Source: Aotearoamyces nothofagi
Lineage: Eukaryota; Ascomycota; Leotiomycetes; Leotiales; Tympanidaceae
Direction: 5' to 3'
NCBI GenBank assembly: GCA_015345905.1
Contig: JADDTR010000007.1
Span: 496,001 to 560,000, forward strand
DNA length: 64,000 nucleotides
Positions 53,660 through 64,000 of the stretch are shown here, piece after piece. The stretch's first letter is position 1, and every line of letters begins with the position of its first letter. The notes under the pieces are model-generated. The model saw only the letters and a list, made by a program, of their open reading frames with translations. It was not told the origin of the DNA and did not search any database. The position numbers were made by a program, and so were the translations under genes.

Positions 53660-56600
53660 ACTAATATAATATTGTTGTCTCGAAGACTAGTATTTGTACT
53701 CTCATTGCTTGTGAATAGATAAAGCCCGTGATTATGAAGCAAGAATCTGGGAGAGAAAGGTAACTTGATGACTTGAGACTGAATCTAGCATGGAAAGTGT
53801 GCTCCGGCAACAGATCTCTGGGATACCTTGGGCCGCTGTAGCGAGATTGGCAATTTTTGTTGCTCTATCCCTTCTCGACCTTTGGAAGTGCAAACGGCCT
53901 CATTTCAGGAAATATGAAAGAAAAGTGTACAGGACGGAGGAGAAGTAGGTACATTAGCTAGTTGGCGAGGTACTGCCGAAGCCATCGACCTCTGCACTGA
54001 GGTTACTGAGTACCACACCACTTATATAACAGCAGCGTTGATCCATTGTAGTACTGCCGTTACATCTAGTGCACGTGCCCAGACAATGTCTACTTGCACA
54101 TACTGTATGCACTGTACAACTACCTCGTACCCCTCGCATCTCGCATTCACATTCTCGCATCGCCTACGTCATAAGGCCCAGGACCAGCTGCAGCCATAAG
54201 GAGTGGCTCTACGGAGCACATGTGTGTATCCGGCACCTGTAAGGAGCCCTTGCGTAACAGCCGTGCTGATCAATCATCACATCTCCGTCAAATCCACGTC
54301 GAGTCGAAGCGAGGAGATGGGTGCAGAATGGCGAGACACGCAGTTGGCACGCCGAGATTCGTGCGCTGGTTGAATGCTCGCATCATATGTTGGGAGCTTG
54401 GAGGTCGGACGGAGATAGCACAAGTTAGCAAGGTCAAGCCCTGCTATCGGAAGATAAGGTAGGCTTAGAATACGAGGCATTGGCTAATTGTAGTAGACGA
54501 GGCGTCGAAAGTACTGCAGCGCGGGATGGAAAAGGAGAAGACGAGACGACGCAGGGAGGCCGCACTCAAATGATGCGGCTTTAATTATTTCTTATTGCCG
54601 CCCTCCTAAACTCCTACAGACTCTGATACGGATATACGTACAGATATACTTACAGATAGACTCTACAAGTTGTAAGGCAGGTACAGTGCAAGGTACTAGT
54701 TACAATGGTGCACTCTGTATCGCTGTGGCTTAAGTAGAGTATAGCTCAACCGATTAAATTTTGATTGCTGAGAGCAGGGGAGTTTCTTCTTGTCAAATCA
54801 GATCCGACAATGATTATAGAACATCGAGCATCATCTCCGGTTATATGTGACTATATACCATGCCCGCCAGATGCTGCAGATGCGGAGGGGGTATCCAAGT
54901 TCACACCCACACTTACGCGAACTTCAACTCCATGACCCTGCTTGGCACGGCTCGCTGGCGCTGTCGTAAGAACAGATAGATGAGGATTGCATCTACGTGC
55001 GAATGCGAGAGGGCTCTTGGTTTGAATGCTAGCAAGTAGAGTACACGCTTTCAACACCAATTGTTTCCAGGAATCAAGACCTATGTGTGCGTTCCATGCT
55101 TATTTATTACTCAGGTCCCAGGATCTTGGTTCAACCCTCTCACTGGGCTGCAGAATTGAGATTGTTCTCGATACAGCTGACTTTAGCGACGTGTCAATTC
55201 CGCGTTTTTCCATCCTGGGACCATGTCCAGGAAGTTTATTTATGTATATTCGTACGCACTGTAGATGCAGAGTATCGGAGGCGTTCCAGCCCTCGAAAAA
55301 CAATCCTAGACAAGCATCAAACCACTGCACGGTGGGAATGGACCTCCCCACTCGCACAGCGCCAAATCCATGTTGCGCCTTGATATCGCCCTGCCTGTTC
55401 CAGCAAGCAGTCGTGGAGTTACTGGATAGATTTCAAGGCTGAATGGCGGCGAGCGAGCACCCGGAGGAAGATGGGTATCGGGCTTCAGGCGCGGGGAAGT
55501 GTACTGAATCAGCAAATCTACGGACGATCGCAGTTCCTTTGAATTAGGGTGATACCTAGCTGTGCTGGTCTAGCAATAGGATGTAAGAGATAGGAAGTCA
55601 GCAGTGTAGCATGCATTCATTCGACAGAGAGAAAGGTGCATAGCTCTTTATGCCAAGGAAGCGAATGAAGGCCAGCAGCGGCGGACTCGCTCGCAAGCTG
55701 TGACAAATGTATTATTGCTGAGGATGTTAGGATGCTACGGACAGCTGGACACGACGATCTCCGGTGGCGACAGCTGCGGCAGCAAGCCCATGCTGCCGGC
55801 GTGTGCCAAGGTCAGCGAGGTGTTGTGCGTGAACCAGATGATGATAGGATAAAGTAGGCCTGAGAGCGTCCTCTTTGGCCCAGCAGCGACGGCGTACGGT
55901 GTGTACTGTGTCAAAACGACGCATGGGCCAATCGTCGTGCGTCGAATCTCCGCCATGTACAGAGTATTGTTGCAAAATCAGGGTCAGATCTCGGGATGGA
56001 CAATATATCCGTGCCAGACCCCAAAATTACGGTGAGACGCGTGTGTCGCGTCAGCGAGCTGTTTTCGCTGCTGCTGGTCCGTGCAGCCGCGTTCGCGTTA
56101 AGTGCTGGGAAGGGAACGAAGGGACCCTCGAAGGCGTTCGTTGCCTCGTTTGGCTGGAGCTCCAGACAGCCGTCCTCCGACGTGACAGCCTGTGCGATCA
56201 TGCTCCAAATGGTCCCCAGCCTTGCTGCAAACTTTTACTGACCTGGACCGACGCCCACCACGCCCACTTACGAAATGAACATCACGGCTGGCGGCTCCGT
56301 ATTTGACAGGGTCGCAAGGCTGGAGGTTATGTATGTACAGGACAGGTATGTGACTACAGTACGGACGGAGTACGACGGGCAAAAAAACCCCTCTCGGAGG
56401 ACCCGCAGGCATGTCGTGTTTTGTCAATTGTCATGTCACTACGGTATTTAACCCCAGCCCAAAACCTCTCCATATGGAAGCCGTTGGATTGGCAACCGAG
56501 TCCTTGCTTCCGCCTATTTTACGGACTTGTGACAGAGTGACAGCCGCGCACGTACACGCCGGCTCGGGAGTCGTGATGAAGCAGGCCCATCACACATGCA

Positions 56601-57303
56601 GCAGGCAGCACAAGTAAGGAGGCCGTGTGCCGTATACCGCGTGTGGTGTACGCAGCCCAGCCATCAAACAATCCCAATCCGCGTCCCAATGCCAGCGCGA
56701 ATGCACGCGGTAGACTGCCCGAGCTCTGCCACAGAGAGTGCTGGTTTCAGGCCCCTCGAAACACCCGGCCGTGTGACTTTGAAGATCTCGATGCCACCTC
56801 GGAGCCTGGCGGATCTGGGCGTACGCACTGCACTGTACCGCACTGTACTGTCCTGTCCTGTACTGTACGTACGGTGAATACAGCCCTGAGGAGATCCGAA
56901 GCGCCGAAGGCGGGGTTGGGGCATGCTGCGTGCGCCATTGTGTATCGTGTAATTGTTGTAGCAGTGCGCCGTCCCAAGAGCAGCAGCGCAGGCGACGGAG
57001 TGTCGTAACGACATTGGGATGTGGTGCTGTCGCTTCCGGCCTGGTCGGCTGCTCTTCCCCATACAAATCCTGCACCGCGAGAAGACTGGGAGGCAGAACT
57101 TTGGCAGAACCAGCAGCCGCTCCCTTGCTTGGGATGATGCCTCTTAGGCCATGGATTCAAGCGATAGCCGCAGTAGCTGCTGGATCCATCCTCGACGAGG
57201 TCCCTACCTGCCTCTCTCTGTATGCACTGCCGCTCTGTGCTGTGCCTGCCTTGCCTTAGCCGGATGGTGATGATGGCGATGGTGAGGCCTTTTCACGCAG
57301 GCC

Positions 57304-57409
57304 TGACGGAGCTGCTCCGTAGGGACGCTCCGTAGTGACGCTCCGCGCTGACGCTCGGCGCTGACGCTTCGCCGTGAAGCCGTGACGCTTCGCCGTGACG
57401 CTTCTTCCG
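57304..57409. repeat. 13-14-bp imperfect tandem repeat (gacgctccgtagt / gtgacgcttcgcc)
   Basis: Six to seven copies, the left ones with gctccg, the right ones with gcttcg. Confidence 0.8.
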
Positions 57410-57828
57410 TACGACAACAAGCGCCGGCAAGCTCAGAACCGGCTGCAGAAAAAAAACTCGAGGCCGGCGATGTGGGAGCGTGGCTTGTCGTCTACGGGCC
57501 GCCCCTATTGGCTGTCGGGCCCGTGGAGCAGATCTCTCAGCCTCGCTCGGCTCTCTCCCAGCGCTTCCAGTGGGGAAGGCTGTGGCTGACGACCCGAGCT
57601 TCGGGTCCTTTACGTTATTTGCGCATCCTCTGGAGGCCTGGGGATATGTTTATTCTCCTGCTGATCTGTGTCTATTTGTAATGCAAGGCGTTGCCCCGTC
57701 GCCGGTCGTGTCTGGACGCCGCCGCCGACGGCTGGAAATGAGACTGCAATTCAACCCGAGTGGGACTTTCCATGTCTCATTATTCCACTTCGTTTGTGAG
57801 TTCTGGCAGGCTCTGCTTTTTGCCTTTG

Positions 57829-57864
57829 TAACGGTAGCAACGGTAGCAACGGCAGCAACGGTAG
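57829..57864. repeat. 9-bp tandem repeat caacggtag, 4 copies
   Basis: Four units, one with T-to-C change (caacggcag). Confidence 0.85.
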
Positions 57865-60086
57865 TTAGTAGCTGGCAGGTAGTAGGACGCAGCAAGGCAG
57901 TGAGGCGGTCTCCGCCCAGTAGTGCTCATAGTCTTTTCATAGTCGGATCCAGTGCTCTACGTCGTCAGCCCATTATTATTGGGTATCCAGCAGCTACTTC
58001 AGACAGTCTCGACGGGTCGACTCGAGACGCTGATCATTAGACTACGGTACCTGCCGGTCGACAGGTTAGAGCTTGAGCTTCAGGCTCGGGCTCGGGCGGC
58101 GGCTGGACGCTCTTTACTGCAGGGCGGGTAATTTACAGGCTTACGGCTTGCTGTACGATGCTTCGTAGTTCGTGCTGGCTCTGTAATATTACCGCAATAC
58201 TTGACACGGCTCCGGGCTACCAGGGTCTGCGTGCCGTAAACGGTAAGGCAGATCTTAGCATCCTGCTGTTGCCGCAGTAAGTGTACTCCGAGTCCTTCCT
58301 TCGTAGAAGCTACCAGTGATTTTCTTGTGCAGCCGTTCATGTTGCCTCTGTGGGCAGTGCGTACAGAGGTGCTTCATAGGTACTGCATGCTACTTACTGT
58401 ATGCTACTGTACCTTACAGAACTACCTGCTTGAGTTGCCACTGCGTCAATGCACCCATGACATCGTTAACTCGTGTGCGTGAGACCGGGAAGCCGGGCCC
58501 GTTTCCTGCTGTACAGACTACAGTACACTACCTAACGCGTTCGAAATGAGCATATATCAGAACGCGAGAATATCATAATGCAGCAAATTGGAATCTGCTC
58601 TGTCATATCACGACGCTTGCTTAAATGTTTCTCGGTCCCATTTCTCCGGCACTGGAGCATGAAATAGATGAGATGAACTAGGGCTGTTGCAGACAGCAGC
58701 CAGAGCGCTTCCGAGCAATTCCTGGTAGATAACGAGTTAAGGGGTGACCTCATCAGAACTGCCCTGCCCGTATTGACACTTCACAACGTGATCCGTGATC
58801 TGGAAAAGGAGATCAGACACGCGTAGTCAATTCAGATGGCGTACTCATTACATTACCCTCGTCACTGTTGAACGTAAATGTGCGGAGCCGCCTTGTCGCA
58901 TACATGTACATTGGGCTGCGTCCTTGCTCATTAGATGCTTTTTAGGTTCTTAGGTACAGGCGGCGGTGATATGTGGAGATATACACAATATCCCACAATG
59001 CACTGCACAGCGATCAAGCTGCAAGAGAAGCTCTTAGCTGGTCGAACTTCGGAACGAAGGGGTTCATGCGCCATAATTGCACATCAATCTACATCACTAT
59101 GGAAATTTGGCGTGGTGTACGCAGATCGTAGGCTCCCAGGCCCCAAGGCTCCCAGGGGCACCAGGCAGGTAGGTACCCGGTGCTTCGGGAAAGCCGCTGG
59201 GCTGCGTGTTCATTGCTTGTATTTGACAACTGAGCAGACGTGCCACTGTACTTACTGTGCTTACTGTATTGTGCAAATCCTCTGGCTACGTCCAATTCTG
59301 GCCATCCCGCGTGCCGTCAGTCACTACGGTACGGAAGCTATGCATCGCCAGTTAGGGGTTGAGGTGCAGTGAAAGCGGCAGCTCCACAGCGCAAACAAGC
59401 ACTCGGGCCAGCGAATGCATCCTCGTGCAATGACTCGAGGAAGCCATGGTAGCCAGCATCGCCCAGCATGAGGAATTGCCCAGTCATTCTGCAGGTTAGG
59501 GTTACGGCGTCGATCATGCCGGCGAGGTCCAAATGTCGCCCTCCGTGTGAATCGCCCTACCTAACTCTGGACACTGGAGTGAGTGATAGCTTAGACGGCG
59601 GTCGGCGGTGCAGCAGCGCGGAGCAGCGACTTGGAAGCTGTCCTGCCAATGCATCCGCAGGCGACAGGGTTGCTGGGAGTCTTGCGGAGCATAGCTGCAG
59701 CTGCAGCGTCCGCCGTCAGGTCAATTGTATCGCGTCAAATCAAGTCAGATGTGCGTCGCTAACTGCAATTGTATGGAAAAAAGAACAGCTTTGGTGTGGG
59801 ACGGTGGATTCGCTGGGCCATGCGCCAGGGAGGGGTTTCAAGGAAATGGGGCATAGGCCTTGCCATTGGCCTCGAGTCCGCCAGAACTAGAAGCGGCCAG
59901 GAACGCCATGAGGAGAAGGGCTGAAGGGGAACGCGGCAGCCGAAGGACCAGACGCAGCGAGCAGCAGCAGTGCATGCTGTACTGTACGGACGGACAGTAG
60001 TTGCGGAGTACTAGCCAGATAGATATATTTGATCAATCGTGAGCTGCCGTGGACGATTGAGCAAGGGGAGAACAACTGCTGTAGTT

Positions 60087-60124
60087 GCCAGTTGCCCACT
60101 GCCCACTGCCACTGCCACTGCCCA
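60087..60124. repeat. tandem cccactg / ccactg repeat
   Basis: Alternating 6- and 7-bp units, about six copies. Confidence 0.8.
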
Positions 60125-60521
60125 CGGCTGCGGCTACGGCCGGCCGGGCAGCGTCATGCACTGGCGATGGCATTGAAACCGTCGTACGGTCAGGCCAATA
60201 GTGTCGAGATGGGGATGGCAGAGGCTCAGGAGACAATAGTACAGTAATGTTAGACGGGTTATGCACTGCGCGCTGCTGGATCGTGATGCCGAAAATACTG
60301 CACAACACCAAACACCAATGATGCGTCGAGATCTTGCCCAGAGGCACATAAAGTTATAACTCCGGCAGGGCATGGCAGGGCATGGCGTGCGTATGCATGC
60401 TCTGTCGAGGTGCATTGTACAGGACAGCCAGCCAGGACATGTGCAGTAAAGGGCTGGCCAGTGACGGCTCAGAGGATGGGATCCTGAGTCCTTCAGTCCC
60501 GGGCCATGCCATGTACTGTAC

Positions 60522-60568
60522 TGACCTGGCCTGGCCTGGCTTGGCCTGACTTGACCTGACTTGACTGT
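60522..60568. repeat. 5-bp repeat ctggc grading into ttgac
   Basis: About nine pentamers. Left copies are ctggc; right copies carry C-to-T and G-to-A changes (ttggc, ctgac, ttgac). Confidence 0.8.
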
Positions 60569-60899
60569 ATGTACGCAGCAGCGCCAGCCAGCCCGTCATC
60601 CCAGGTGCCTTAGGGAGGTCGCGGGCCATGGTACTGCGTACGAGGTCGCGTCGTCGGTGTGGAGTTTTATAAGACAGACAGCGGAGCGTAATCCCAAGTC
60701 AATCCAAGCCCATCCAAGTGTGTCCTGGTAGACCCGAGTGCAAAGGTAAATCCTAAGCCACTGGATGCTGGTCGACGCGCATTTTGGGTCGCCGTCCCTG
60801 TAATAGTCGCGCTATCTGATCTGGGTTTAGCCACAGCGCTCCCATCCCAGCTCCGAATCCAAGGCGAGACGAGAGCCAGCCAGCCAACAGATCCGAAGC

Positions 60900-60990
60900 A
60901 GCTTCTTTTCTCACGCCTGCTCACTCTTCCTCATCCTCTTCAACCTCTCCTTCCCCTCTCCTCTCCTCTTTCTCATACCCTCTCAATCCA
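60900..60990 (+). promoter_or_regulatory. pyrimidine-rich tract, likely transcription start zone of the cyclin gene
   Basis: A nearly pure C/T stretch (tcttcctcatcctcttc and similar) typical of fungal promoters just before the transcription start. It lies about 1.3 kb before the cyclin ATG. Inference only. Confidence 0.4.
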
Positions 60991-62298
60991 TTGAAGGGAA
61001 GGAGGATTTGGATACTACAGACAGCTTGTTGCGTTGGAATCGAGAAGACAAAGGGGTCCTGCTAGATTGAATCCAGCATCGTCGCCTTCATTCTCTCGTT
61101 CGTCCCGTACCTGTCACGACTTAAGCTCGAAGGGATCAAAACCAGGCCTCTTGTCGAACCTTCTGTCCTTTCTTCACTTCCTCTATTCCTCGCATGTCCA
61201 GTCTGGAATTATATAGACCGTCACCCCGAGGAATTCTCCTTGTCTCGAACAAAGTCCCTTCTTCGACACGGTCCCCACAATCCTCCTAACGCGTTTACCG
61301 AAACTTCCTCGACAGCACCCCCTTTCGATCCCTCCCTCGTGCCAATAGGCGACGAACTCATTGAGCCTCGTCCCTCATTTCACCTCAGTGGGCTATCTCC
61401 AATCACGACAAGCAGCTCTCGAGCGTTCCGCAGCGACGCCATTCCCGTCGAGATCACAACCCTCCTCATAAGGCATACATATCTCGGGTATCACGAAGTG
61501 CAGGTTAGTCTCTGAAGCTCCAGCAAATCCCTTCTCTCTGTGGCAAGCAATCAGTGGCACGTTTAGCTAACCGTTATCCCCTTACTTAGCCATCGCATGC
61601 CTGTGGTCGCGAAGCGACGAGCATTCTCCGCACTCCTCCCATCCCCAACTTCGGCACGCGTAGTAATAGGCTGGAGACGTTAACTCGTACTTCGCCTTGA
61701 GCACGCATATACGCATCTATCTACATCATATCACTGTCAAAGAACGGCAAAGAATCTTTCCAATCTCTTCTAGAGTGCAGTGTGTGAAGTCTCCCTGACT
61801 AATCATAATTTCCCGACGGTATGTCTTTAAATGCCATAGCATTCTTCGCCAATACGTTCCCGCCGCTTGTTCTGGATTGTACTTAGAATCGTTCAAGAGG
61901 CTTACGCCCCTTTGCTCTATGTGAGATGAGCTGAGCTAATTAGTCTACCTGCACAGAACTGTTCGAGAGCTTGTATAAGTGGTCTGCCGGCCACCTCGAA
62001 TCTGGTACTTGCGAACTCCAGGTCTCTCCTCACTTCCGGTCTCTATCAACCATCGGCAATAGTTACGACTAGCCACTGTCATTCTTTACATATAACTCGC
62101 ACGACGTTCTTTAATTTTCTAATTCACCATCGTCGAGTACTGCCATTTATTTGAGCCGTACATCTTCCATTCCTTTGTCAAGGCGAGATATATCACTGTC
62201 AACCGAACACAATCGGTATCTGAAGCTCCCGGAGAACTTGACGTCCATTCTTTCTGAAGTCCACCACAATCTACTATCTTCTCCAGAACTCTTACATC
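60991..62298 (+). other. probable long, spliced 5' leader of the cyclin mRNA with upstream ORFs
   Basis: Contains ATG-started small frames at 61194-61289 (31 codons), 61597-61683 (28 codons) and 61821-61886 (21 codons). A textbook intron lies at 61504-61589 (GTTAGT donor, GCTAAC branch, TTAG acceptor). A stop-free frame through 61240-61503 has no ATG and is not counted as coding. Confidence 0.5.
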
Positions 62299-63561
62299 AT
62301 GGCCTTCCATCCTACTTGCAACATGGCCTACCAACAACAACCCTGTGACAGCTACTTCGTCGAGTCAGAAACTGGTGTCTACCCCACCCAAGCGCAGCTA
62401 AGGGATAGTGCAAAGCTCGCAGCTCGTCACCGCCAAGAACTGATAGCGAACGAATTGTCAAAGCAGGCATCCGATGAATACCTGGAGGACATAATGAGGC
62501 ATATGCGGCACATGGAGGTCAAGCGCCTCGGCTTTTATATACTTACCTATCATGCTAACTCTGAATAGGATGAAACAATTCCGGATGTTGCTGCGATAGA
62601 TATTCAGGAGGAGATCCAATGGTTCATGCGGCCGTACCTTCTTGACTTCATGATTGAAGCACATGCCTTCTTCCAGCTCCTCCCAGAGACACTCTTCCTG
62701 GCTATAAATCTCCTCGATAGATATTGCTCACGGCGAGTCGTCTACAAGCGCCATTATCAACTCGTCGGCTGTGCTTCCCTACTCATTGCAGCCAAGTATG
62801 GTGACCGAAAGGATCGAGTGCCAACCATTCGAGAGCTGAAGTCAATGTGTTGTTCCCTTTACGATGATGAGATGTTCGCACAGATGGAATGGCATGTTCT
62901 AAACACCCTAGAATGGATTATCGGCCATCCAACAGTCGACAGCTTTCTACAGATATTCTTGGCGGACGAGTACGATGATATCGAGGTAGAGCACATGGCA
63001 TGGTACATTTGCGAGATTGCGCTATACCACAAGGACTTCGTCTCCACAAAATCTTCTGTTATGGCACGGGCATCTTTGGCACTTGCTCGAGGTATCCTGG
63101 GCCGTGTAGAAGTCGCTGATGGTCCCTGGGATCACGTAGAGAACCTCACTCTTCTCAGCTTATCCCAGCAACTCCATCAGCCATCACAGGTGCTGTCGAG
63201 AAAATATGCCTCGCCTCACATGTCCGGCGTCTCTGCCCTTCTAGAGAAGTTTCTGGCACACCAAGCTGCCATCTCAAGGCGGGCTGTCCCACCTTCGCCA
63301 CCCTATGAAGCTGAGCAACCTAAGCCTGCGACCCACGACCACGTCTACAGTACACCACAGAAGGGTACGCATGGTTTGACCGTTCATGGTTATCTCACAC
63401 CACCTATCACACCAGATGGTGAATCTTTTGTCGCCGGTGAAGGTGGTGCCAAGGGATATCAATCACAACTACCAGCAGGGCCCATGACACCCTCGCCGGC
63501 AGGCAACAATATATATGGTCACCAACAATATCAGCAACACCACCAGGACATGATGCGGTAA
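62299..63561 (+). CDS. G1/S-type cyclin (Cln/Puc1-like)
   Basis: Two exons (62299-62517 and 62569-63561; 51-bp intron) encode 403 residues. Cyclins of this group activate the Cdk for G1/S entry. The cyclin box spans roughly residues 55-200: YLEDIMRHMRHME, then EIQWFMRPYLLDFMIEAHAF (equivalent of the MRxIL helix), LPETLFLAINLLDRYCSRR, LVGCASLLIAAKYGDRKDRV, FAQMEWHVLNTLEWIIGHPT. A second fold repeat follows (FLADEYDDIEVEHMAWYICEIAL and SSVMARASLALARGIL). The last 130 residues are disordered, with several Ser/Thr-Pro sites (VHGYLTPPITPDGESF, PMTPSPAG) and a His/Gln-rich end. Such PEST-like tails usually confer rapid, phosphorylation-dependent turnover. No destruction box is obvious. The long uORF-bearing leader fits translational control. 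Confidence 0.93.
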
Positions 63562-64000
63562 TCCAGCACCATGGCCTAGTTGGTACGACTCGATGGTTAT
63601 ATACCACGATTTGAGTCTTTCCAAAATCTACCTTGACAGCTAGCTATCAACGACATTATGAAGCTGTACAAGATCTCTCCTATGTAACACAATTTGTATT
63701 GTGATCATTACTTGTGGCATAAGCGTTTCCCATCAACTTCACGGCATTAGCGATTTGCTTTATTTGTTCTGGACTTCAGCGTTTCATCATCTTCTCGTCT
63801 TAGTTTGCACACATACCCTTCTTGCACAACCGGGTCTCTACAACAAAAACCATGGATAAGGCCGAAGGTCTAGGATAAGATTGTTCCTCAGTGGATGGGT
63901 GAATGGATGGATATTATAAGCATTTAATTGCTTCGCTAGTGGGTGGATATAGATGCCCAGCGAAATACACGGAAGGGCATGAGAGGAGGAGATGCGATAC
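63562..64000. other. cyclin 3' flank to window end
   Basis: 439 bp without coding signal or repeat. Confidence 0.5.

Larger units (their letters stand above)
53660..60899. other. 7.2 kb gene-free, repeat-rich island
   Basis: No frame longer than about 190 codons, and none shows family motifs; many overlap on opposite strands. The DNA is rich in ctgtac/gtactg words, short direct repeats (57.3, 57.8, 60.1, 60.5 kb) and GC-rich patches. No tRNA-like A/B box pair was noticed. It lies upstream of the cyclin gene. Confidence 0.55.

Noticed and set aside
61240-61503. Stop-free frame of about 90 codons before the leader intron
   Set aside because: Contains no ATG; open length is due to C-rich composition. 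Treated as cyclin leader.

Overview
The window comes from a filamentous ascomycete (Pezizomycotina). Nearly all introns are 46-70 bp with GTRNGT donors and CTAAY-like branch points. The gene set is typically fungal: a bimC-type kinesin-5, an Mep ammonium transporter, a Trk potassium transporter, fungal protoglobin, a sedolisin, an Sso-type syntaxin and a G1-type cyclin. The order within Pezizomycotina cannot be fixed from sequence alone. I assembled 23 protein-coding genes by joining exons by eye; several are split so finely that single reading frames miss them (APC11) or miss their ends (PhyH oxygenase, syntaxin, the 792-residue protein). I saw no tRNA, rRNA, CRISPR array or intact transposon.

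Layout. 0-13.4 kb: the tail of an OPT oligopeptide transporter, a PhyH-type oxygenase, a protoglobin, an HD-domain hydrolase, a 3 kb gap, an ammonium transporter behind GATA sites, and a secreted sedolisin protease. This is a nutrient-acquisition and small-molecule block, not a biosynthetic cluster. 13.7-27.3 kb: kinesin-5, a PHAF1/UPF0183 protein, an aquaporin with a strange GC-rich tail, Trk and PNGase. 27.3-32.8 kb: a gene-free, GC-rich, microsatellite-laden island with a 23-bp tandem array next to a perfect palindrome. 32.8-48 kb: a dense housekeeping block with UTP4, a small Cys-rich protein, MEMO1, the Sso syntaxin, an acidic-tailed unknown, APC11, a mercaptopyruvate/thiosulfate sulfurtransferase, ribosomal protein uS5 (RPS2) and a secreted Cys-rich protein. 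48.9-53.7 kb: a head-to-head pair of unfamiliar genes, a 792-residue acidic/coiled protein and a 576-residue protein with a retropepsin-like DSGA motif. 53.7-60.9 kb: a second gene-free, repeat-rich island. 60.9-63.6 kb: a G1-type cyclin with a long, apparently spliced, uORF-containing leader.

How the genes relate. Cell-cycle genes recur (kinesin-5, APC11, cyclin), as do membrane transport and trafficking genes (OPT, Mep, aquaporin, Trk, syntaxin), but apart from divergent promoters (kinesin-5/PHAF1, Cys-rich protein/MEMO1, APC11/sulfurtransferase, and the 48.9-53.7 kb pair) there is no operon-like logic. The best candidate for something undescribed is the head-to-head pair. Next come a candidate 5-nt microexon and an unexpected extracytoplasmic tail in the syntaxin, and a minisatellite that contains the MEMO1 stop codon.
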